A stretch of DNA of 12,207 nt. It comes from Bacteroidetes bacterium UBA6161. GTDB lineage: Bacteria > Bacteroidota > Bacteroidia > NS11-12g > UBA955. Positions 8,346-12,207 of the stretch are shown one piece after another. The notes beneath the pieces are model-generated. The model was not told where the DNA came from. It saw nothing but the letters and a program-made list of their open reading frames with translations, and made no database searches. The stretch lies in NCBI GenBank assembly GCA_002422315.1, contig DIUJ01000004.1, positions 1 through 12,207 on the forward strand. Direction: 5' to 3'. Position 1 is the stretch's first letter. The number at the start of each line of letters is the position of its first letter. Made by a program: the position numbers and the translations under genes.

Positions 8346-9395
8346 ATGAACAGCAGAATTAAAATTTCAATAGCTATAGTAATGATTTTCAGTATACTTT
8401 TAGCTTGCAACGACAATAATTTAAACATTAAGACAGACCATATAGAAGTAAACTTAAAGTTTAAAAGATTTGAAGAGGACTTTTATTCTCTTAAAAAATA
8501 CTGTAAGGACCCCGAACTTTTTTACTCTGAACTAGACAAATTGCAGCAAAGCTACGGTACTTTTTACTACGACTGGGTGCAAATGCCCGAATTAATGGGT
8601 ATTGGAAATCCACAAAACCCAGAAACAAAAGAAATCTTGAGACAAATACTTTTGAGTTCTAGATTTGACCAAATAATGAAAATTGTTCAAGCAAGATTTA
8701 AGGACTTTAGTACACAACAAGACGAATTTACCCAAGCATACAAAAGATTTAAATATTATTTCCCAAACGACAGCATTCCAGATATTGTTACTTTTATTTC
8801 TAACTTTAGTTTAACAATGAACCCCGTAGGAAATGGCTACATAGGTATAAATCTAGACATGCACTTAGGAGACACCTTTTTTGTTTACAAAGCTTTAGAA
8901 CCACCTTTAGAAAATTACTTACTCAAACTACTGGTTCCGGAAAACATAGTTCCACTTCATATGATGGCACATGGCCAAGACCTTTTCTTAGAAACAAACA
9001 GAGGAATTAAATTTTGTGACGACCTATTTTACTGGGGTAAACTTATGTATTTTACCCAAGCAATGAACCCTACTACCCCACCTTATTTAATCCTTGGTTA
9101 TACCAAAGAAGAATGGGAACTGTGCGAAAAAGAAAAAGAAAATATTTGGGAATATTTTATAAAAAACGACCTCTTATATAGTAGCGATAAAAAAACCAAC
9201 AACAAGTTTTTTATGGAAGGTCCGTTTACCAGTGCTCCAGGAGTACCGCCCAATACACCTTCAATGCTTGGGAAATATATTGGATGGAAAATGGTACAAA
9301 GCTACATGACAGAAAACCCCAAAATAGATTTAAAAACTCTCATGTACAAAAAAGATGCGGAACAATTTCTTAGGGAATTCAAATTCAAACCATAG
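8346..9395 (+). CDS. gldB: GldB-like gliding motility lipoprotein
   Basis: A 349-residue lipoprotein. GldB is an essential gliding component in Flavobacterium johnsoniae and is required with other Gld proteins for motility and type IX secretion-linked functions; its biochemical role is unclear. A longer frame begins with a TTG at 8307, but the ATG at 8346 gives a standard lipoprotein signal with lipobox LLAC (Cys21 lipidated), so I use it. Family landmarks seen: GIGNPQNPE, YKRFKYYFP, IGINLDMHLGDTFFVYK, FYWGKLMYF, LGYTKEEWELCEKEKENIWEYFI, LLYSSD, and GKYIGWKMVQSYM near the C-terminus. The usual flavobacterial partner gldC does not follow; dnaX comes next after 83 bp. The leader is A-rich with no Shine-Dalgarno site, as is usual in the phylum. 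Confidence 0.9.
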   Translation: MNSRIKISIAIVMIFSILLACNDNNLNIKTDHIEVNLKFKRFEEDFYSLKKYCKDPELFYSELDKLQQSYGTFYYDWVQMPELMGIGNPQNPETKEILRQILLSSRFDQIMKIVQARFKDFSTQQDEFTQAYKRFKYYFPNDSIPDIVTFISNFSLTMNPVGNGYIGINLDMHLGDTFFVYKALEPPLENYLLKLLVPENIVPLHMMAHGQDLFLETNRGIKFCDDLFYWGKLMYFTQAMNPTTPPYLILGYTKEEWELCEKEKENIWEYFIKNDLLYSSDKKTNNKFFMEGPFTSAPGVPPNTPSMLGKYIGWKMVQSYMTENPKIDLKTLMYKKDAEQFLREFKFKP

Positions 9396-9456
9396 ATTTG
9401 AAAAAAATATTTCAATAAAAATTAAAGAATGTTTTTTTTATCCCCTTGTAAGTTGT

Positions 9457-9470
9457 TTACTTTGCAAAGT
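9457..9470 (+). promoter_or_regulatory. Possible -7 box and palindrome before dnaX
   Basis: TTACTTTG (9457-9464) matches the Bacteroidota -7 consensus TANNTTTG at 7 of 8 positions. It overlaps a perfect 12-bp palindrome, ACTTTGCAAAGT (9459-9470), only 8 bp before the dnaX ATG, so a transcript from it would have a very short leader. No clear -33 TTG is present 17-23 bp upstream (the region is a T run), so the call is tentative. A regulator site is an alternative reading. Confidence 0.35.
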
Positions 9471-9478
9471 ATTTAAAG

Positions 9479-10585
9479 ATGGAAAGCTACATAGTATCGG
9501 CGCGAAAATATAGACCCAAGAACTTTGAAGAAGTTGTTGGACAAAAACATATTACCGATACTTTAGAAAATGAAATACGCCTAAACAAACTAGCCCAAGC
9601 TTTTTTGTTTACCGGACCTAGAGGTGTAGGAAAAACTACTTGTGCTAGAATTTTAGCCAAACTAGTGAATAGCACTAGTGAAGACGACGAAAACAAAGAT
9701 TATTCTTTCAATATCTTTGAATTGGATGCGGCATCCAACAATTCTGTGGACGATATCCGCATGCTCATAGACCAAGTTAGAATCCCCCCCCAAACAGGAA
9801 AATATAAGGTCTATATTATAGACGAGGTGCACATGCTTTCAAGTGCTGCATTCAATGCTTTTCTAAAAACTTTGGAAGAGCCACCAAAATACGCCATTTT
9901 TATACTTGCAACCACCGAAAGACATAAGATACTCCCTACTATACTTTCCAGGTGTCAGGTTTTTAATTTCAAGAGAATTGCAATACAAGAAATGGTTGTT
10001 CATTTGCAAAAAATTGCAGATGTAGAAGGAATAGAATACGAAATTGACGCGCTTCATTTGATTGCAGAAAAAGCAGATGGTGGACTACGAGATGCCCTTT
10101 CTCTCTTTGACATGCTCGTTAGTTTTGGCAATGGAAAGATAAAATATACCGATGCGGCTGAAAACCTTAGCTTGCTAGACCGCGATATTTTTTTCTCCCT
10201 TGTTTCTAAATTCCAGAAAAAAGATGTTCCAGGCAGTTTGGTTACGTTCCATAAAGTACTAGAACAAGGCTTTGAACCACATTTGGTATTGGGCGGATTG
10301 GCAGAACATTTTCGCAACCTACTTATTAGCAAAGACCCCCAAACTATTCCATTTTTGGAAGTAAGCGAAAAACACAAAAAATCATATTTCGAACAATCTA
10401 AAGAATGTAGTGCTGCTTTTATTCTCAATGCCATGCAAATTTGTTACGAGTTTGAGTCGGGGATTCGCGCAAGCAAAAATCCTGCTTTTTATACAGAATT
10501 GGCACTTGTTAAACTATGCCATTTACAGGATGTTATACAACTTGGCATAACCCTAGAGGAATTAAAAAAAAAAGTTCTGAACTAA
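9479..10585 (+). CDS. dnaX: DNA polymerase III clamp-loader subunit DnaX: gamma-like short product and N-terminal part of tau
   Basis: The clamp-loader AAA+ ATPase that opens the sliding clamp at the replication fork. The zero frame gives 368 residues. Seen: Walker A GPRGVGKTT (46-54), ELDAASNNSVDDIR (81-94), Walker B YIIDEVHML (112-120), sensor 1 ATTE (144-147), LSRC with the arginine finger (Arg158), and sensor 2 GGLRDAL (Arg204), then the helical domain III to about residue 360. The zinc-binding module with four Cys found between Walker A and ELDAAS in many DnaX proteins is missing: residues 65-80 are a short acidic segment with no Cys. The frame ends in KKKVLN and TAA just after a run of ten A; a -1 shift there continues into the region 10573-11199 and gives a 573-residue tau. 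The stop falls at the end of domain III, so the short form would be a complete gamma-like ATPase. Confidence 0.95.
   Translation: MESYIVSARKYRPKNFEEVVGQKHITDTLENEIRLNKLAQAFLFTGPRGVGKTTCARILAKLVNSTSEDDENKDYSFNIFELDAASNNSVDDIRMLIDQVRIPPQTGKYKVYIIDEVHMLSSAAFNAFLKTLEEPPKYAIFILATTERHKILPTILSRCQVFNFKRIAIQEMVVHLQKIADVEGIEYEIDALHLIAEKADGGLRDALSLFDMLVSFGNGKIKYTDAAENLSLLDRDIFFSLVSKFQKKDVPGSLVTFHKVLEQGFEPHLVLGGLAEHFRNLLISKDPQTIPFLEVSEKHKKSYFEQSKECSAAFILNAMQICYEFESGIRASKNPAFYTELALVKLCHLQDVIQLGITLEELKKKVLN
10555..10573 (+). promoter_or_regulatory. Putative dnaX slippage site (A10) with upstream AGAGGA
   Basis: Ten A occupy 10564-10573. In the zero frame they are read TTA AAA AAA AAA GTT CTG AAC TAA. A -1 ribosomal slip on A-AAA-AAA, or one extra A added by RNA polymerase, moves reading to AGT TCT GAA and on to 11199. 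AGAGGA at 10555-10560 resembles the Shine-Dalgarno stimulator placed before the E. coli dnaX shift site, though here it lies only 3 nt before the run. I found no strong stem-loop just downstream, which favours transcriptional slippage of the Thermus dnaX type. A homopolymer miscount in the sequence is the main alternative. Confidence 0.7.
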
Positions 10586-11199
10586 AATCCCAAAAACCTA
10601 GTGACCCAAAAACAAGCAAAGGAATTGAAGGGCTACAAGAACAAATAAAGGATTATAAAATAGCGGAACCACCTAGTATAGAACTCCCCTCTATTTCCCT
10701 TAAAAATATAACAACTTCAGAGGAAAACAAAGAGCAACTACAAAGCTCAAACAATACAACAGAAGAATCCGAAAAACCATCACAAAATACAGAAACAGTA
10801 AGTAGCACATTAAAAGAGGTTAAAGACATTTCTATCTTAAGTGATGAAACCCTCGAAGAATTAAAACAAAAGCTTATTGCTCTATACATTGAAAATGGTG
10901 AAATCTTTTTATCCCATATATTAAAACAAAGCGTACTAAAAACAGAAGGAACAAACTTTTGCATAATAGTAGCATCTGGACATCTGAATGAAGATTTTGA
11001 AAAAGAGAAACTAAAAATCAAACATTTTTTAATTGAGCAACTAAACAACAGAGAGTTTGAGTTAGAAATAAGAGAGGGGGATTTTGTTCCACAAATGGAT
11101 ATTCCATACAGTTTTAAAGACAAGGTAAACAAAATGATTGGACAAAATCCTGAAATAGAACAATGGTTCTCTGAGTTAGACTTGAAACAAGACGAATAA
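10573..11199 (+). CDS. dnaX: Tau-specific C-terminal part of DnaX, reached by -1 frameshift
   Basis: This frame adds 208 residues (from Ser-Ser-Glu-Leu-Lys) to the first 365 residues of DnaX, giving a tau-like protein of 573 residues, a usual size for Bacteroidota DnaX. The first 90 or so residues are a Lys/Ser/Glu/Pro-rich flexible linker. A folded domain follows from about DETLEELKQKLIALY to the end, closing with GQNPEIEQWFSELDLK; from memory, an NP-x-hydrophobic helix before a final L-x-LD is typical of phylum DnaX C-termini. In tau this part binds the polymerase alpha subunit and the DnaB helicase. The frame is intact, with no internal stops, so it is under selection rather than decaying. 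It has an in-frame ATG at 10516 but no sign of independent translation, so I treat it as part of dnaX, not a separate gene. Confidence 0.85.
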   Translation, partial: SSELKSQKPSDPKTSKGIEGLQEQIKDYKIAEPPSIELPSISLKNITTSEENKEQLQSSNNTTEESEKPSQNTETVSSTLKEVKDISILSDETLEELKQKLIALYIENGEIFLSHILKQSVLKTEGTNFCIIVASGHLNEDFEKEKLKIKHFLIEQLNNREFELEIREGDFVPQMDIPYSFKDKVNKMIGQNPEIEQWFSELDLKQDE

Positions 11200-11219
11200 G
11201 TTTATTTCATTCTAAACAC

Positions 11220-11253
11220 AAAAAAAGGCCTGCCTTTAAGAAGACAAGCCTTT
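11220..11253 (-). terminator. Intrinsic terminator, best formed in the minus-strand transcript
   Basis: Inverted repeat AAAGGC (11224-11229) with GCCTTT (11248-11253), continued inward by TG/CA and CTT/AAG around a 4-nt loop. Two C-A oppositions interrupt the stem in plus-strand RNA, but in minus-strand RNA they become G-U wobbles, giving a continuous 13-bp stem followed by a U run (the plus-strand A run starting at 11220). It thus serves the barrel gene at 11275-11913 best, and may weakly stop dnaX transcripts coming from the other side. Confidence 0.85.
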
Positions 11254-11274
11254 ATAAAATTCTAAGAATAAGTA

Positions 11275-11913
11275 TTAAAGAGAAAATCTATACCCTGCGG
11301 TTAAATGAAAAAATGTAGGTATATCCACCTCAATACTCTGACCATTAGCTTGGTTAGCAGGAAGTAACAATTTCAATTCAACAAATGCAGGATTATCCCC
11401 TAATAAAAATTCGGCACCAATACCTGCATTAAGAGAAAATCCCAAAAAGCTTTCGGATAGTTTATCCCCTTCATAACCATTAGCAGAATACAGATTTTGA
11501 TCAAACGGTTCTGTAGTACTTTTATAAGTATAAAAAGATATCCCGGCTCCTGCTAAAGCATAAAATGCAAAATCGTCTTCATATTCAGTACCACCTAAAT
11601 AATACTTATAATTTGCTAACAATTTAATTCCAGATATTCTATCATTGGTAAGAACTTTTGCACTTGGGGTGGTACTACTTCTTGCAATTAAACTAATTTC
11701 ATCTTCAAATTTATACGGCAAATGATACCCTAAGCTTACAGCAATACCAGAGTTGTCTTCTAATTGGTAATCCCCTCTTATACCGAGGTTGATATTTCTA
11801 ATTCCGCTAAAGCTATAAGAATAACCAAGCTGTGGACCAATAGAAATTTGTGCATTAATTGGAGCAGCTCCAAATACGATAGCACTAAAAATAAGTAGTT
11901 TTAAATGTTTCAT
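11275..11913 (-). CDS. Small outer-membrane beta-barrel protein
   Basis: A 212-residue exported protein with a signal peptide (1-21, INA before Gln22). Strand-like segments with alternating hydrophobic residues follow: ISIGPQLGYSYSF, INLGIRGDYQL, GIAVSLGYHLPY, IKLLANYKYYLGG, FAFYALAGAGISFYTY, FSLNAGIGAEFLLG, FVELKLLLPAN, and a C-terminal FFHLTAGYRFSL. This is the layout of an eight-strand-type outer-membrane barrel of the broad OmpA/OmpW-like or OMP_b-brl class; the subfamily cannot be told by eye. It is a single-gene unit: its own promoter lies just upstream (11932-11962) and a terminator just downstream, and it converges on dnaX. Substrate or role unknown. Confidence 0.82.
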   Translation of the reverse strand: MKHLKLLIFSAIVFGAAPINAQISIGPQLGYSYSFSGIRNINLGIRGDYQLEDNSGIAVSLGYHLPYKFEDEISLIARSSTTPSAKVLTNDRISGIKLLANYKYYLGGTEYEDDFAFYALAGAGISFYTYKSTTEPFDQNLYSANGYEGDKLSESFLGFSLNAGIGAEFLLGDNPAFVELKLLLPANQANGQSIEVDIPTFFHLTAGYRFSL

Positions 11914-11931
11914 ATTGAATTAATTTGGATG

Positions 11932-11962
11932 CAAACATAAATATTTTTTCGACAAAACCAAA
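11932..11962 (-). promoter_or_regulatory. Bacteroidota-type promoter for the barrel gene
   Basis: On the minus strand TTTG (11962-11959), a 19-bp spacer, and TATGTTTG (11939-11932) match the phylum consensus TTTG-N19-TANNTTTG exactly. The -7 box ends 18 bp before the ATG at 11913, giving a short leader. It is the best promoter match in the window. Confidence 0.7.
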
Positions 11963-12127
11963 TAATAAGCACATAAAATAATATCTTATACCGATAATCT
12001 ATAGTTGAATAAGTACTTTCTCTCATATATGACATATAGAATCTGCTCTATATTTAATGACTTTAATACTATCTAAAACATAATACAATGCATCTGTTTT
12101 ATAGAATAAATAAGTATTTAACCCAAA
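11963..12127. other. Non-coding AT-rich spacer
   Basis: Part of the 294-bp gene-free end of the window (11914-12207). Beyond the promoter at 11932-11962 I see no open frame of useful length, no tRNA-like fold and no direct repeats longer than about ten bases (AATAAGTA occurs twice here and once near 11268). It may hold the upstream control region of a gene beyond the right edge. Confidence 0.5.
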
Positions 12128-12155
12128 TTCAGCATTAGAAAATTCTAATGCTGAA
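12128..12155. repeat. 13-bp perfect inverted repeat
   Basis: TTCAGCATTAGAA (12128-12140) is followed after AA by its exact reverse complement (12143-12155). It can form a 12-bp hairpin with a 4-nt loop. It lacks a T run on either side, so it is not a standard terminator by itself. Confidence 0.85.
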
Positions 12156-12161
12156 ATGACG

Positions 12162-12188
12162 AAAAAATTGCTTTTTGAGCATTTTTTT
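12162..12188 (-). terminator. A-run/T-run hairpin, terminator-like
   Basis: AAAAAATTGCT (12162-12172) can pair with AGCATTTTTT starting at 12178, with one bulged T and a short loop. It has the A-stem-T form of a two-way terminator. No plus-strand gene in the window ends near it, so the likely user is a minus-strand gene lying beyond the right edge. The stem is AT-rich. Confidence 0.4.
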
Positions 12189-12207
12189 GTCAGGGTTAAC
12201 CCTGACA
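12188..12207. repeat. Perfect 20-bp palindrome at the window edge
   Basis: TGTCAGGGTT followed by AACCCTGACA reads the same on both strands, with GTTAAC in the centre. It is notably richer in G and C than its surroundings and may extend beyond the edge. It follows a run of T rather than preceding one, the reverse of a normal terminator, so a repeat element or protein-binding site is as likely. I saw no second copy in this window. Confidence 0.85.

Noticed and set aside
9398..9415. TTGAAA/TTTCAA hairpin after gldB as a terminator
   Set aside because: Only six AT-rich pairs and no U run after it; too weak to call.
10516..11199. Independent gene starting at the ATG 10516
   Set aside because: Its first 19 codons overlap conserved dnaX sequence in another frame, and the rest is a DnaX C-terminal tail; best explained as the -1 extension of dnaX.
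9479..11199. dnaX as a frameshifted pseudogene
   Set aside because: The only break is at a homopolymer, both halves are intact and motif-complete, and the gene is essential in bacteria.

Overview
The window is AT-rich and reads as a chromosomal segment of a Bacteroidota bacterium, probably a gliding or flavobacteria-like lineage. The evidence is a GldB-type lipoprotein, two DUF6089-type outer-membrane barrels beside uppS and bamA, a TTTG-N19-TATGTTTG promoter typical of the phylum, signal peptides cut before Gln, and no clear Shine-Dalgarno sites. I cannot name the genus. No mobile element, CRISPR array, tRNA or rRNA was seen.

Left part (1-8286, all minus strand): seven closely spaced genes read from right to left. 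They are a small outer-membrane beta-barrel (7546-8286), glutamine-dependent NAD+ synthetase nadE (5878-7524), a long-chain trans-polyprenyl diphosphate synthase (4810-5784), two tandem DUF6089-like barrel proteins (3807-4721 and 2971-3810, overlapping by 4 nt), undecaprenyl diphosphate synthase uppS (2204-2929), and bamA (1-2217, C-terminus cut by the window edge, overlapping uppS by 14 nt). Most of this cluster serves the envelope: UppS makes the lipid carrier for peptidoglycan and O-antigen, BamA inserts outer-membrane barrels, and the trans-prenyl synthase probably supplies the quinone tail.

Middle part (8287-11253, plus strand): gldB diverges from the barrel gene across a 59-bp gap and is followed by dnaX. 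dnaX is the most interesting gene here. Its frame breaks at a run of ten A at 10564-10573. The zero frame stops 10 nt later and gives a 368-residue gamma-like clamp-loader ATPase. The -1 frame continues into an intact 208-residue tail and gives a 573-residue tau-like protein. This looks like programmed slippage rather than decay, although a homopolymer sequencing error cannot be excluded from one sequence.

Right part (11254-12207): a hairpin terminator separates dnaX from a convergent outer-membrane barrel gene (11275-11913, minus strand), which has a well-formed promoter. The last 294 bases hold no gene, but three inverted repeats are packed into the final 80 bases, ending with a perfect 20-bp palindrome exactly at the window edge.
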